Positions 1 through 9,516 of a stretch of DNA of 64,000 nt are shown piece by piece; within the stretch, counting starts at the first letter, position 1, and each line of letters opens with the position of its first letter. Source of the DNA: Changpingibacter yushuensis (lineage in GTDB: Bacteria; Actinomycetota; Actinomycetes; Actinomycetales; Actinomycetaceae); the NCBI RefSeq assembly GCF_014041995.1, contig NZ_CP059492.1, forward strand, positions 248,001 to 312,000, written 5' to 3'. A program made the translations under genes and the position numbers. The notes under the pieces are model-generated. The model made no database searches and was not told the origin of the DNA. It was given only the letters and a program-made list of their open reading frames with translations.

Positions 1-606
1 GCAGCAGATGGAATTGCCGCCGTTGACGCCTTTACCCGGGCAGCGCCGGATCTGATCCTGCTTGATCTCATGCTTCCGGGTCTCTCTGGAATAGAAGTAT
101 GCAACCGCGTCCGCGCACAATCCAACGTGCCCATCATCATGGTGACCGCCAAGGATGATGAAGTGGACAAGATTGTGGGCCTCGAAGTTGGCGCCGATGA
201 TTACCTCACCAAGCCATACTCATACCGCGAGCTCGTGGCCAGAATCCGTGCAGTGCTGCGCCGTTCGGCGTCTTCTGCTTCTGACGATGATCTCAATGAA
301 GTTCTAGCCGTGGGACGTATCTCCATGGACACGGAAGCCCATGTGGTCACTGTGGCTGGCGATCCGGTTCAGATGCCGCTGCGGGAGTTTGAGTTGCTTG
401 AGCTCTTTATGCGAAACCCCGGAAGGGTGCTCACTAGGGTGCAGATCCTCGATCGTATCTGGGGTGTGGACTACATCGGTGATACCAAGACTCTGGACGT
501 CCATGTCAAGAGGATCCGTTCGCGCATTGAGCAAGATCCCGCACACCCTCAGGCGCTCCAAACGGTGCGCGGACTGGGCTACAAGCTGGTCGATTCAGAC
601 GAGTAG
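1..606 (+). CDS. OmpR/RegX3-type response regulator, 5' truncated by window edge
   Basis: The frame is open from base 1, so the start lies upstream; 201 residues are visible. The receiver domain keeps the phosphoacceptor Asp (in LLDLMLPG, codon 22 of the visible part), the switch Thr (IIMVTAKDD) and the conserved Lys (YLTKPYS). A winged-helix Trans_reg_C domain follows, ending in VRGLGYKL. OmpR-family regulators are phosphorylated by a partner histidine kinase and bind DNA as dimers. A regulator directly before carD is the usual place of regX3 (phosphate response) in actinobacteria, so RegX3 is the likeliest identity, but the partner kinase is outside the window and MtrA/PhoP-like alternatives cannot be excluded. 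Confidence 0.85.
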   Translation, partial: AADGIAAVDAFTRAAPDLILLDLMLPGLSGIEVCNRVRAQSNVPIIMVTAKDDEVDKIVGLEVGADDYLTKPYSYRELVARIRAVLRRSASSASDDDLNEVLAVGRISMDTEAHVVTVAGDPVQMPLREFELLELFMRNPGRVLTRVQILDRIWGVDYIGDTKTLDVHVKRIRSRIEQDPAHPQALQTVRGLGYKLVDSDE

Positions 607-665
607 ATCGGCGAATCTTCGGCGCTTTGTGGGGCCACATCAGGCCGGACGTGCGATCCGGAAAA

Positions 666-694
666 TATCGAGCCTATACCGGTCGTGTTAGAAT
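666..694 (+). promoter_or_regulatory. candidate carD promoter
   Basis: TAGAAT at 689-694 is a good -10 match, about 41 nt before the carD ATG. The -35 region 17 bp upstream (TATCGA) is poor. An imperfect CCGGA/TCCGG hairpin around 642-660 could end the upstream regulator transcript. Confidence 0.35.
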
Positions 695-735
695 GTCTAA
701 ACGGAAATTCATCTCGACAAAGGGGCCTAAGCGAA

Positions 736-1233
736 ATGGCTTTCGAAATCGGCGAAACCGTCGTCTATCCTCATCACGGTGCTGCCTTTATTGAGGACAT
801 CTCTACAAAGACTATTCGCGGCGAGGAAAAGCTATATTTGACCCTTCGAGTCATGCAAGGTGACCTTGTCATTCAGGTTCCAGCAGACAAAGTCGAAGAT
901 GTTGGAGTACGTGATGTCTCCAACGATTCTCAGCTCGAAAAGGTCTTCTCTGTTCTGCGTGCAGACCAGGTTGAAGAACCCTCCAACTGGTCGCGCCGGT
1001 ATAAGGCAAACAGTGAGAAGCTGACCTCGGGGGATGTGGTCAAGGTGGCGGAAGTTGTTCGCGACCTCACGCGCCGCGATTCAGGCCGCGGCCTTTCGGC
1101 TGGCGAGAAGCGCATGCTCTCCCAGGCGCGCCAGATCCTTGGTTCGGAAGTTGCCTTGGCTAAGGACGTTTCGGAAGAAGGAGCTCTCGAACTCCTTGAC
1201 GAGATTCTTGAGGAAACCGTCGCGGCCGAATGA
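736..1233 (+). CDS. carD: CarD-family RNA polymerase-binding transcription factor
   Basis: 165 residues. The N-terminal RNAP-interaction domain ([17 protein letters not shown]) and C-terminal helical DNA-binding domain ([18 protein letters not shown]) match actinobacterial CarD, usually about 160 residues. CarD binds the RNAP beta subunit and stabilises open promoter complexes, notably at rRNA promoters. The ATG at 736 is preferred over upstream in-frame codons because AAAGGGG lies just upstream and the protein then begins as the family does. ispD follows 27 bp later, giving the conserved actinobacterial order carD-ispD-ispF, so cotranscription is likely. Confidence 0.95.
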   Translation: MAFEIGETVVYPHHGAAFIEDISTKTIRGEEKLYLTLRVMQGDLVIQVPADKVEDVGVRDVSNDSQLEKVFSVLRADQVEEPSNWSRRYKANSEKLTSGDVVKVAEVVRDLTRRDSGRGLSAGEKRMLSQARQILGSEVALAKDVSEEGALELLDEILEETVAAE

Positions 1234-1260
1234 CGATGTGACTCCTCGAGTGAGGCTGAA

Positions 1261-1995
1261 GTGAGTGTAGTAGCAGTCATTGCGGGTGCCGGTTCCGGCA
1301 CCCGCCTTGGTTCTCAGGGACCGAAGGCGTTAGTGCAGCTGGCCGGTGAGCCATTGCTCGTTCACGCTGTGCGTTCGATGTTTGCCTCCGGTGTTGTTGA
1401 TCGTTGCGTTGTGACCGCCCCGGAGGATCATCTTGTGCAGTTTGAGGCCGCACTCGCCGCGGCGGGCCTACACGCCACTGTGGTGGCAGGCGGGCACACG
1501 CGCCAAGCCTCCGTTGCTGCGGGTCTAGCCGCCGCGGGCTCAGCGGACTACGTGCTTATTCATGATGCAGCACGAGCCTTGACGCCAGTCAGTCAGATCC
1601 AACGAGTGGTTCAAGCACTGGAAGCCGGCCATCCTGCAGTGGTACCTGCGCTCGCCGTCGTTGACACAATCAAAAGCGTTGGCCACACGAATCCGGATGG
1701 TACTGAACCTATAGATCAGACGCTGGACCGCAACCGCCTCCGGGCGATGCAAACCCCACAGGGTTTTGCGTTGGATATTATTGTGGCCGCGCACGCTCAG
1801 TTCGCCACCACCTCAGATGACGAAAGCACGTCAGCGCCCGACGACGCCGCGCTCGTCGAGTCCTCTGGGCATCCCGTAGTACTTGTGCGAGGCAGTGAGC
1901 GGGCTCTGAAGATCACCCGCCCGCTCGATTTGAGGATCGCTGAGCTTTTGGCCACCGACTCCGCTGATATGCCACGCGCGGAGGTGGAATCCTGA
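1261..1995 (+). CDS. ispD: 2-C-methyl-D-erythritol 4-phosphate cytidylyltransferase
   Basis: 244 residues from a GTG start. It converts MEP plus CTP into CDP-ME in the non-mevalonate isoprenoid pathway. The nucleotide-binding signature [17 protein letters not shown] is at the N terminus and the metal-site segment [10 protein letters not shown] near residue 100, as expected for IspD. The last base of its TGA is the first base of the ispF ATG, which indicates translational coupling with the later pathway enzyme. An insertion rich in Ser/Asp (around residues 180-195) sits before the C-terminal KITRPLDL segment. Confidence 0.95.
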   Translation: MSVVAVIAGAGSGTRLGSQGPKALVQLAGEPLLVHAVRSMFASGVVDRCVVTAPEDHLVQFEAALAAAGLHATVVAGGHTRQASVAAGLAAAGSADYVLIHDAARALTPVSQIQRVVQALEAGHPAVVPALAVVDTIKSVGHTNPDGTEPIDQTLDRNRLRAMQTPQGFALDIIVAAHAQFATTSDDESTSAPDDAALVESSGHPVVLVRGSERALKITRPLDLRIAELLATDSADMPRAEVES

Positions 1996-2468
1996 TGGAT
2001 ATTCGTGTTGGAACGGGCATAGACGTCCACGCATTCAGCACAGATCAGAGCCGTATGCTGCATTTGGCCTGCCTCGAATGGCCGGGTGAGCAGTCTTTGG
2101 AGGGGCATTCAGATGCCGATGTGGCTGCTCACGCAGCTTGCGATGCACTTCTCATCGCAAGCGGAGTAGGGGACCTTGGCACTGTCTTCGGCACTGACCA
2201 GCCAGAATGGGCAGGCGCAAGCGGTGCGGCACTCCTGCAGGAGTCGGTCAGACTACTTCGCGAGGAAGGCTGGCAGATTGCCAACGTTTCCATTCAGATT
2301 GTGGGCCAGCGCCCCCGGTTCCTGCCGCGAAAGAACGATGCGGAAGCGACCATGAGCGCTGTTGTGGGAGCACCGGTCTCCATCAGCGCAACAACCACGG
2401 ATCATCTGGGGTTTACAGGCAGGTCCGAGGGCATCGCGGCAATCGCAACTGCGCTCGTCACGCGCTGA
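1995..2468 (+). CDS. ispF: 2-C-methyl-D-erythritol 2,4-cyclodiphosphate synthase
   Basis: 157 residues, normal family length. It cyclises CDP-ME-2-phosphate to MEcPP with release of CMP. Metal-site residues are visible in GTGIDVHAF (Asp, His) and [17 protein letters not shown], and the C terminus has the family [16 protein letters not shown] segment. It overlaps ispD by one base. The 62 bp between its stop and the convergent MFS gene contain no convincing intrinsic terminator. Confidence 0.95.
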   Translation: MDIRVGTGIDVHAFSTDQSRMLHLACLEWPGEQSLEGHSDADVAAHAACDALLIASGVGDLGTVFGTDQPEWAGASGAALLQESVRLLREEGWQIANVSIQIVGQRPRFLPRKNDAEATMSAVVGAPVSISATTTDHLGFTGRSEGIAAIATALVTR

Positions 2469-2530
2469 ATGCGGCCATCGCGTGTGCTTCTGCCACACAC
2501 GTGTGACTGGCTCTTGGCCCAACTGCGCGG

Positions 2531-3937
2531 CTACTTCTTTGCCTGCGCCTTGACGGGTATGAACGCGAGCAGCCCCACGAGTAGTACCACAACGATTCCC
2601 AGAATCCCGAAGTGCGCCGAGTCCGCTTTGGTGAGGCCAGTGGACACTGCGGCTAAGGTAATCGCTGCAGAATATGCAGTTGGTGCTAGGAATGAGACCG
2701 CGCGTCCGGTGGTGGCGTAGAGGCCGAAGATCTCTCCTTCCGATCCCTTCGGTGCAATGCGGGCAAGGTAGGTGCGCGAAGCAGACTGAGTGGGACCGAC
2801 AAAGATACACAGGACCAACCCGAAAATCCAGAAGACCATCGTGGGGGAGAGCGAAAGCGGGCCTATGTGCAGGCCGCCATGGAGGAAGAAGACGAGTAGC
2901 CCGGACACGGTCATGAGGCTCAAGGCGATGATAATGACGGCCCGGGACCCCAATTTGTCATCCAACCGGCCAAACAGAATGGTGGCAATGCCTGCCACCA
3001 GGTTTGCAGCGATTCCAAAGATCATGACATCCCCGGCGCTGAAGCCAAAAGCTGCGGCTGCGAGGACCCCACCAAAGGTGAATACTCCAGCAAGACCGTC
3101 GCGGAAGATCGCCGATGAGATCAGGAACCACACCACTGAGCGGTCCGTACGCCACAACCGCGCAACGGACCGGAGGATCTCCTTGTAGGAACCCAGAATG
3201 CCGTGCACATCGCTCTCGATTGGTGCATTGTTTGTGCCAGTCAGGATGATGGGAAGCGAGGATGCGAGCATCCACAGGGCACAAATGAGCATGCTAATCC
3301 GGATGTGTGCGCCGTTCTCATGCGTCACACCAAACCATCCGGGATCAGGGGAAATGAACCCTACGTACAGGATGAGCAAGAGAACAATACCACCGACGTA
3401 ACCCATGCCCCACCCAAACCCAGAGACGCGGCCCACGGTCTGCGGTGTGGAAACCTCAGTAACCATCGTGTTGTAGACCACCGAGCCCGTCTCAAAAATG
3501 ACGTTACCCAGCGCAACCAACACCAAACCAAGCCACAGATAACTGTGGCCCGGCTTAACGAAGAACAAGAGCGCCATACACGCAACCACTCCCAGAGTGG
3601 CGGCAACAAGGATCGTGTGGCGTTTTCCTGTGCGATCAGTCCACTGCCCGATTGCTGGCGCCACAACTGCCACCAAGATACCGGCCACCGCGAGCGCCCA
3701 GCCCAGGTTCGCGTTGGCGCTTTCCCCAAACAGATCTGCATCGGTCAGGTACACAGTGAACACGAAGGTGGTCACGACCGCATTGAAAGCCGCCGAACCC
3801 CAGTCCCACAGGGACCATGCCATCACCTGCCTGTTGATGAAGCCAAGGGTGCGGTGTGGCTGCTGCTGCGATGAGGGAATCGGTGAGGATTCGTGGCTCG
3901 TGCGCGCATCATCGGTCGAATTGTTGTGAGATGCCAT
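2531..3937 (-). CDS. MFS transporter, UMF1/Atg22-like family
   Basis: 468 residues with about 12 predicted membrane helices. The opening segment VMAWSLWDWGSAAFNAVV is typical of the UMF1 (Atg22-like) MFS group, followed by MFS features such as GQWTDRTGKRH in the loop between helices 2 and 3. The N-terminal 30 residues are hydrophilic (Ser/Gln/His-rich). The substrate is unknown; Atg22 exports amino acids from the yeast vacuole, but that does not transfer safely to bacteria. The start ATG lies 7 nt after TAGTCT, a leaderless-type arrangement. It is divergent from cysS. Confidence 0.85.
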   Translation of the reverse strand: MASHNNSTDDARTSHESSPIPSSQQQPHRTLGFINRQVMAWSLWDWGSAAFNAVVTTFVFTVYLTDADLFGESANANLGWALAVAGILVAVVAPAIGQWTDRTGKRHTILVAATLGVVACMALLFFVKPGHSYLWLGLVLVALGNVIFETGSVVYNTMVTEVSTPQTVGRVSGFGWGMGYVGGIVLLLILYVGFISPDPGWFGVTHENGAHIRISMLICALWMLASSLPIILTGTNNAPIESDVHGILGSYKEILRSVARLWRTDRSVVWFLISSAIFRDGLAGVFTFGGVLAAAAFGFSAGDVMIFGIAANLVAGIATILFGRLDDKLGSRAVIIIALSLMTVSGLLVFFLHGGLHIGPLSLSPTMVFWIFGLVLCIFVGPTQSASRTYLARIAPKGSEGEIFGLYATTGRAVSFLAPTAYSAAITLAAVSTGLTKADSAHFGILGIVVVLLVGLLAFIPVKAQAKK

Positions 3938-4110
3938 GAGCTACAGACTACTTTCCAAATCTGTCCGCCACACCAAGAGAAGGCAACTTCAGAGAAAACT
4001 TGCCTCGTTGTATACGCAATCGTGCGACGACGTCGGCGCCACACCCCGATTTTTCGCCCAGCGCTGTGCCGAATCGTGCCGGTATCCCATGTATTCGTTA
4101 GTCTTAAGGG
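3938..4110. promoter_or_regulatory. divergent promoter region, MFS gene / cysS
   Basis: On the + strand TAGTCT (4099-4104) is followed by six bases and the cysS GTG; on the - strand TAGTCT is followed by seven bases and the MFS ATG. Both fit actinobacterial leaderless promoters (-10 box, TSS at or next to the start codon). No clear -35 boxes. Confidence 0.5.
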
Positions 4111-5538
4111 GTGAGCCTGAGCATCTATGATTCCGCAACCCATTCCCAGAGGGATTTTGTGCCCCTCCAACCTGGCAAGGTTGGCGTGTACCTGTGCGGC
4201 GCCACGGTCCAAGGCTCTCCTCATATTGGCCACATTCGTTCCGCTCTGGCGTTTGATGTGCTTGTCCGGTGGTTGCGCCGCAGCGGCTACGACGTCACGA
4301 TGGTCCGCAATGTGACCGATATAGATGACAAGATCTTGCAGAAGTCTGCCGAAGCGGGAAAGCCATGGTGGGCGTGGGCGTATACGTATGAGAATGAGTT
4401 CGCCGAGGCGTACCGAACCTTGGGAATTCTGGCTCCCACATATGAGCCTCGCGCCACAGGGCACATTCCACAGATGCTTGAGCTGATCCAACAGATCATG
4501 GATGCAGGCCACGCCTATGTGGGAGCTCCCGGAAACGTCTACTTTGATGTGACGTCTCTGCGCGACTACGGTTCACTCACGCGCCAGGCGCTTGAGAACA
4601 TGAACGTGGATGAATCGGACATGGAGCCGGACAAGCGTAATCCACATGATTTCGCTCTGTGGAAGGCGCCAAAGCAGGGCGAGCCCGCGGACGCCTCATG
4701 GGACTCACCGTGGGGTCGGGGAAGGCCTGGATGGCACCTTGAATGCTCGGCGATGTCCGGAAGATATCTGGGCGATGATTTCGATATCCACGGCGGCGGC
4801 ATCGACCTGCGTTTCCCACACCATGAGAACGAGCAGGCACAGTCCCATGCTGCCGGGCGCGGCTTCGCCCGTTATTGGATGCACAATGCCTGGGTGACAA
4901 TCGAAGGCGAAAAGATGAGCAAGTCGCTCGGGAATTCCCTGACCGTGCAGAACATCGTCAAGGATGTGCCGCCGGTAGTCCTGCGGTTCGCATTAGGAAC
5001 TGTTCATTACCGATCCACCGTGGCATATTCACCTGAGACCCTCACTGAGGCAGCAGCTGTGTGGGATCGGCTCGCGGGTTTCGTCAACCGATCAGTAGAG
5101 GCGGTTGGTGAAGTGAGCGCCCAACACATAGCAGCGCTTGGCCCGGATGATCTTCCAGAGGATTTCGTCACGGCATTGGATGACGACCTCAATGTTTCAG
5201 CGGGACTTGCTGCCATTCATGAGGCGGTGACGAACGGAAACAACGCGCTCTCAGAACGTGATGATCCCGCCATTCTTGCCGCGCAGACCAGTGTTCGGGC
5301 TATGCTCGACGTTCTTGGACTTGATCCGTTGGCGGCGCCGTGGCGTGGATCTTCCAGCCACGATGATCTGTATGAGGCGCTGAATTCCCTCGTCGTGAAC
5401 GTGCTGGATGATCGGGCGGCGGCTCGGGCTCAGAAGGACTGGGCGCGCGCGGATGCACTCCGCGACTCATTGACCAATGCTGGAATCGTCGTAGAAGACT
5501 CTGCTGACGGCGCTCGTTGGCACGTAGAAGGACGATAA
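4111..5538 (+). CDS. cysS: cysteinyl-tRNA synthetase
   Basis: 475 residues, class I aminoacyl-tRNA synthetase that charges tRNA-Cys. The HIGH signature is in VQGSPHIGHIRSAL, the KMSKS loop in EGEKMSKSLGNSL. Zinc ligands are visible: Cys in YLCGATVQG, Cys in HLECSAMSG, His/Glu in FPHHENEQAQS. Full family length. In many actinobacteria it directly precedes the rlmB methyltransferase gene, as here with a 1-nt stop/start overlap. The GTG at 4111 has a TANNNT box 6 nt upstream and no separate Shine-Dalgarno, so the mRNA may be leaderless. Confidence 0.97.
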   Translation: MSLSIYDSATHSQRDFVPLQPGKVGVYLCGATVQGSPHIGHIRSALAFDVLVRWLRRSGYDVTMVRNVTDIDDKILQKSAEAGKPWWAWAYTYENEFAEAYRTLGILAPTYEPRATGHIPQMLELIQQIMDAGHAYVGAPGNVYFDVTSLRDYGSLTRQALENMNVDESDMEPDKRNPHDFALWKAPKQGEPADASWDSPWGRGRPGWHLECSAMSGRYLGDDFDIHGGGIDLRFPHHENEQAQSHAAGRGFARYWMHNAWVTIEGEKMSKSLGNSLTVQNIVKDVPPVVLRFALGTVHYRSTVAYSPETLTEAAAVWDRLAGFVNRSVEAVGEVSAQHIAALGPDDLPEDFVTALDDDLNVSAGLAAIHEAVTNGNNALSERDDPAILAAQTSVRAMLDVLGLDPLAAPWRGSSSHDDLYEALNSLVVNVLDDRAAARAQKDWARADALRDSLTNAGIVVEDSADGARWHVEGR

Positions 5539-6509
5539 TGGCAGATCAGAGGACGAACCGCCCAAAGGGCAAGAAGAGCGCCACGGTTGGATCAGGCGGG
5601 AACAATCGCCGCCGGCTGGAGGGCAAGGGCCCAACTCCTAAGGCGGAGGACCGCACCTACCATCCCGCTTACAAGCGCAAGAAGGCTTCGGAAGCTGCTG
5701 CGCGCGCTGCGGAAGCACGCGAGCACGCGCGCACCCACGTGCGTGCCGCGCTCCACTTAGCTGAGGGTCATGAGCTCATTGCAGGGCGCAACCCAGTGGT
5801 GGAGGCGGTACGTTCTGGCATCCCGCTCACTCGCGTGTTCATGGTGGGGGCCGCTATCTCCGATGAACGCGTTGGGGAGGTCGTGCGCACGGCGACGTCG
5901 CTCGGCGCTCCACTCGTGGAAGTCTCACGAACCGAACTTGACCGCATGACTGATGGGGCGGTTCACCAAGGTGTGGCAATCGAGGTTCCGCCATACGACT
6001 ACTGTGATGTTGATGTACTCATCGAACGTGGAGAGAACCACGTACGTCCCGGCCTCATCATCGCCCTCGATTCTGTAACGGATCCGCACAACCTAGGCGC
6101 CGCGCTGCGCTCGGCCAGCGCATTCGGCGCGGACGGCCTCATCATCCCCGAACGCAGGTCTGCTGGCGTTAACGTGACCGCATGGAAGGTCTCAGCAGGC
6201 GCTGCCGCACGAGTCCCCGTGGCTCGCGTGACCAACCTCGTGCGCACACTCAGCGAGCTGAAGAAAGATGGCTACTTCGTTGTGGGGCTCGACGGTGGCG
6301 GCGATGTTGATATCGACAAGCTCGAACTAGCTGACATGCCTTTAGTAGTGGTGACAGGATCGGAAGGAAACGGGTTGGCGCGTCTGACCCGCGAGACATG
6401 CGACGTCGTCGCCTCAATTCCGATCGCGGCAGAACTTGAGTCACTTAACGCGTCCGTTGCCACCGGCATCGCGCTGTACCAGATTGATCGGCTCCGAGCC
6501 AACCTCTAA
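5538..6509 (+). CDS. rlmB: 23S rRNA (guanosine-2'-O-)-methyltransferase, SpoU/TrmH family
   Basis: 323 residues. SpoU-family SAM-dependent 2'-O-methyltransferase; the knotted C-terminal domain carries ALDSVTDPHNLGAALRSA, VVVTGSEGNGLARL and SLNASVATGIALYQ (motifs 1-3). An N-terminal substrate-binding domain (GRNPVVEAVRSG) is preceded by about 75 basic Lys/Arg/Ala-rich residues common in actinobacterial members. The target is probably the equivalent of G2251 in 23S rRNA, although family members with tRNA targets exist. The ATG at 5538 overlaps the cysS stop by one base; a slightly upstream start would lie inside cysS. Confidence 0.9.
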   Translation: MADQRTNRPKGKKSATVGSGGNNRRRLEGKGPTPKAEDRTYHPAYKRKKASEAAARAAEAREHARTHVRAALHLAEGHELIAGRNPVVEAVRSGIPLTRVFMVGAAISDERVGEVVRTATSLGAPLVEVSRTELDRMTDGAVHQGVAIEVPPYDYCDVDVLIERGENHVRPGLIIALDSVTDPHNLGAALRSASAFGADGLIIPERRSAGVNVTAWKVSAGAAARVPVARVTNLVRTLSELKKDGYFVVGLDGGGDVDIDKLELADMPLVVVTGSEGNGLARLTRETCDVVASIPIAAELESLNASVATGIALYQIDRLRANL

Positions 6510-6527
6510 CAGAAAGCGAGTTCAACG

Positions 6528-7877
6528 ATGGTTACCTGGCGTCCGATCAAGGGCGAGATCGTGAGACTTGATCCAACTCTCGCAACCGTGGAGAGCATTG
6601 AAGATTTCTTTGCTCGCCACAAGATCATTGCCCGTGGTGAGGATCAGGACGAGGCTTTCCGCCTTGAACTGGCCGCTACAGGGCGCCGGCGCCGGGTGGC
6701 CCAGCTGGATGCAGCTGGCGACGTTGTCCCGGGTCCTTCCCTCAGCGAACTTGTGGAACTCTTAGACAAGGAGCTGCGCAAGGTCCAGATCGATATTGAT
6801 GGCCAAGTCGCGTGGGGTAACATCGACTTGGGAGAAGTCGACGTCGAATGGGACGACCTGGACGGCACTCCAGATCGTGTTGAGCCCGAAGTCGATGAGG
6901 AAGGAATCGAAGGACCGGTTCCCGAATTCCTTGAAGGGCCGATGCTTGCGATCTCTGATGTCTCGTTCGCCCAGTTGCCGACTCTGGCGGCATCCATTGA
7001 AAGCCCGGTCGCAGCTTTCGATCTGGATAAGGCCAATGCAATTCTTGCGGATGTGGAGTTGGCGCAACGCAATCTCATGGTGATGCCTGAGTACGTGATC
7101 GTGCTTTCCACTGATCCAACCGGTTTGGATCGGCCGGTGCTTTCCATACGTCAGGACTCCATGCGCCGCAGCTGGAATTGGCAGGGCGAACTCCCAAATC
7201 TGGAGTGGGTTGCATCATCTGATGTAGCTGCAGAGCTTTCCGAGGCGCAGCTGGGTGCTGGTGCATTTGTCACCCGCATTTGCGCGGACTTGCCCAGCAC
7301 CGAACCGGAGAAACTTCGCGCATGCCTGTTGGGCTCTCCGGAGGATGCCGGGCGTGCCTTCATCGACGCTGTGGGGTTGGCTCCAGAGGTCGCTGACTGC
7401 CTTGAGGGCCTCCTCGAGGCGAGGTTGGTTCCCGGTGCTACGGTCTTTGAACCAAAACCATTCCCTGAACGCCTTCAATCCAGTGTGGCTTATGAGGTGG
7501 CTGGCCAGGGCCGGGCCAAGCCAGGCTTCTGGAAGATCTATCGCAAGCTCTATCTGGAGAACCCCCGAGCTATGGAAGCTCTGGCCTCCCTGCAGGCCGG
7601 GCTGGGAGCGCTCGCTTTCGCTGCCGGTGTGAAGCGATGGGGCAAGACCAGCGGAAAGCTCCTAGCCGTTCTGGGAAGTGGTCTAGCAATCAACGCTGGT
7701 ACCCGAATTCTCGTGACGCAGTGGATCCAAGCTGCCCTAGACAATGAGGGGTTGAGCGGGCGTGGATCTGATGCCCGCTCTGATGCAGAGGGTTCCTTGA
7801 ATGAACCTCTCACAACCGGCGGGCAGCCCTCCGCAGGTTCACACTCTTCAGTGCTTGGAGCCAAAGATGCAGAATGA
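6528..7877 (+). CDS. hypothetical acidic protein with C-terminal hydrophobic segment
   Basis: 449 residues, not recognised. The N-terminal 80 residues are mixed charge (FFARHKIIARGEDQDEAF), residues about 85-135 are very acidic (EVDVEWDDL), the middle is a mixed alpha/beta region (MVMPEYVIVLSTDPTGLDRP), and residues about 350-400 contain two moderately hydrophobic helices (LGALAFAAGVKRWG and LLAVLGSGLAINAG). No catalytic motif stands out. A purine-rich AGAAAGCGAG ribosome site precedes the ATG 18 bp after rlmB, and its end overlaps the next gene by 11 nt, so it probably belongs to the cysS-rlmB transcript. Coding is well supported by length and composition; function unknown. Confidence 0.65.
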   Translation: MVTWRPIKGEIVRLDPTLATVESIEDFFARHKIIARGEDQDEAFRLELAATGRRRRVAQLDAAGDVVPGPSLSELVELLDKELRKVQIDIDGQVAWGNIDLGEVDVEWDDLDGTPDRVEPEVDEEGIEGPVPEFLEGPMLAISDVSFAQLPTLAASIESPVAAFDLDKANAILADVELAQRNLMVMPEYVIVLSTDPTGLDRPVLSIRQDSMRRSWNWQGELPNLEWVASSDVAAELSEAQLGAGAFVTRICADLPSTEPEKLRACLLGSPEDAGRAFIDAVGLAPEVADCLEGLLEARLVPGATVFEPKPFPERLQSSVAYEVAGQGRAKPGFWKIYRKLYLENPRAMEALASLQAGLGALAFAAGVKRWGKTSGKLLAVLGSGLAINAGTRILVTQWIQAALDNEGLSGRGSDARSDAEGSLNEPLTTGGQPSAGSHSSVLGAKDAE

Positions 7878-8412
7878 TCCCACTGATTCCCAGATGCCAG
7901 ATGCTGCGTGGGAACCCGTTGAACCAGTTGATGCCCAGCTTGAGGCATTCTGGATCAGAGCTCGGAATGTTGCGAAGTTCAACCCGCTTGAAGTGATTGT
8001 GGGCATGGACGATACGTCCTCATTGCGTCCGGCAGCCTTCTGCTTCGGTAGCAATAAGGATATGGCCGATAAGCTCTGCCAATTGGTAATAGACGGCACC
8101 AAACGCGCCACCTCGGGTTGGTTGGCAACCTATGAGGCGCTAGGGGAGCCAGTTCCGGAAATTGGCGAGTTGGCGATCGTGTGCGATGGATCTGGTTCAC
8201 CCCGCGCCTTGATTCGTGATACTGAGGTGAAGATACTAGGCTTCCATGGCATTGGGCCCGATGTGGCTGAGGCTGAGGGCGAAGGCACCTTTGAACAGTG
8301 GAAGCTGGATCATGAACAGTTCTTCCGTGCGGAGTGCGCGGCCGAAGGGCTCGAGTTTGACCCTGAGGGTGAAGTAGTTGTGGAGTTCTTCGAGGTTCTC
8401 TATAGCTACTAG
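7867..8412 (+). CDS. ASCH-domain protein
   Basis: 181 residues from the ATG at 7867, which has GGAG a few bases upstream inside the end of the preceding gene; a longer in-frame reading from 7801 lies wholly inside that gene and is less likely. Residues about 55-175 match the ASCH fold (PUA-like): FCFGSNKDMADKLCQLVIDG, then GTKRATSG (the family G-K-K/R-x-T motif) and FEVLYSY at the end. ASCH proteins are thought to bind RNA; some members hydrolyse N4-acetylcytidine. The exact role is unknown. Confidence 0.8.
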   Translation: MQNDPTDSQMPDAAWEPVEPVDAQLEAFWIRARNVAKFNPLEVIVGMDDTSSLRPAAFCFGSNKDMADKLCQLVIDGTKRATSGWLATYEALGEPVPEIGELAIVCDGSGSPRALIRDTEVKILGFHGIGPDVAEAEGEGTFEQWKLDHEQFFRAECAAEGLEFDPEGEVVVEFFEVLYSY

Positions 8413-8607
8413 AGGTTCTCCATAGCTACTAGGCGTTCTCTAGCTACTGTGGTGGCCTATGGCCGCCACCAGTACGGTCAACGCCTCGTTGGGCTATCGC
8501 ACTGGCAAACTAGGTAGCTCAGCCGTTACTAGGTAGCTCAGCCGTTACTAGGTAGCTTCGCTTTCTCTAAGCAACGCCGCCTTCTCGGGACGCGCTGGCA
8601 GCTGGGA
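8413..8607. repeat. intergenic region of short degenerate repeats
   Basis: Two small repeat sets fill the gap between convergent genes. At 8398-8450, CTATAGCTACTAG-type words recur three times with GTTCTC between them. At 8511-8560, a 19-bp unit (TAGGTAGCTCAGCCGTTAC) is present 2.6 times head to tail. A GGTGGC/GCCACC inverted repeat at about 8451-8470 could act as a bidirectional terminator. No coding signal. Confidence 0.6.
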
Positions 8608-9210
8608 TCAGTTGCCAGCCGAGTCCTCAAGAGTGGTGCACTCCGCCACTGGGCTGAGAGTTCCATCTGGGTTTGCCGAAGCCACAGAATCTGCTGAGGA
8701 AATGCCGTTCCAACTGGTGCCGAGGATAACGTTGATCGTTTCACCCGTCAGATCTGAGTTGTACTGGATGATCGAGTCTGGGATGTACTGGGCCAAGGTA
8801 TAGGCAGCTGTGATTCCTTGGCTTCCTGCTTGGATGCGTGCCGGCTCAGAAAGGGCCTGATCTCCGCTCCAGTTTTCCGTGGTCCCCACGGCCACCCCGA
8901 GGCCCGTAAGCGCGGTTGCTGCTTCAGCCGCTATCCCCGTGATGCTGGTTGAGTTGTACACATTGGCGGTGATGGTGGAGAGGTCCGTAACAGCCGTGCC
9001 ATCAGCGATGCAGGGCGTAACCACCGTGTTCGAGTCCACTTCCGCGCTGAACTCACGATCAAAGGGGAATGGCACGATGTTGGTCCAGAAGAGCATGGCA
9101 AACAGCAGCAGTACCGCCATCAGGGCAGCGATGGTGCCAAAGATGACTGTCTGCCGTTGCTGGATGCGGCGCCGATAATCGGCGCGAGCTGAAACCTTGC
9201 CGTCATTCAC
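8608..9210 (-). CDS. membrane-anchored LytR C-terminal domain protein
   Basis: 200 residues from the GTG at 9210. A short basic cytoplasmic segment (ADYRRRIQQRQ) is followed by one membrane helix (about residues 18-40, IFGTIAALMAVLLLFAMLFW) and an extracellular domain with the LytR_C pattern ITANVYNSTSITGIA and INVILGTSW. LytR_C domains occur in or beside LytR-CpsA-Psr wall-polymer proteins; no LCP catalytic domain is present here. The in-frame reading could extend to 9357, but the GTG at 9210 sits 7 nt after TACCGT, a leaderless-type signal, and removes an N terminus without relatives. A second, better-preserved LytR_C gene lies at 52825-53469. Confidence 0.7.
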   Translation of the reverse strand: MNDGKVSARADYRRRIQQRQTVIFGTIAALMAVLLLFAMLFWTNIVPFPFDREFSAEVDSNTVVTPCIADGTAVTDLSTITANVYNSTSITGIAAEAATALTGLGVAVGTTENWSGDQALSEPARIQAGSQGITAAYTLAQYIPDSIIQYNSDLTGETINVILGTSWNGISSADSVASANPDGTLSPVAECTTLEDSAGN

Positions 9211-9516
9211 AGGTCTAACGGTAGCCGAGCTAACTGCAATCTGCATGAATGGACTGCGTGGCGTGGAACCTACTCGGGTCAAAATCGTCCGGATGCTGAT
9301 CTCTTTGGCGCTGCGAGCGGCGGATTTGAGGTTGTTCGGAAGAAGCTGTGGCAACATCGTCTCGCTTTGGTCACAATGGGGGAGTGAGTTGTGTTGCCTT
9401 CATTCGAATCTGACTGATGTGTACCACGTTCGGCAGATCGAACGCGGCACGCTCATGCACACCACGATCCACGCATTTTCGTTTCTGACGAAAACCCGTT
9501 AGAAGTAGGCAGCCGT
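9211..9516. promoter_or_regulatory. divergent intergenic region
   Basis: Separates the LytR_C gene (-) from the membrane protein gene (+). On the - strand TACCGT (9223-9218) is placed for leaderless expression. On the + strand only a weak purine stretch (AGAAGTAGG) precedes the ATG at 9517. The remaining sequence holds no RNA structure I could recognise. Confidence 0.35.

Noticed and set aside
2253-2810. 185-codon antisense frame over ispF and the MFS gene end
   Set aside because: His/Arg/Cys-rich shadow translation opposite a well-supported ispF.
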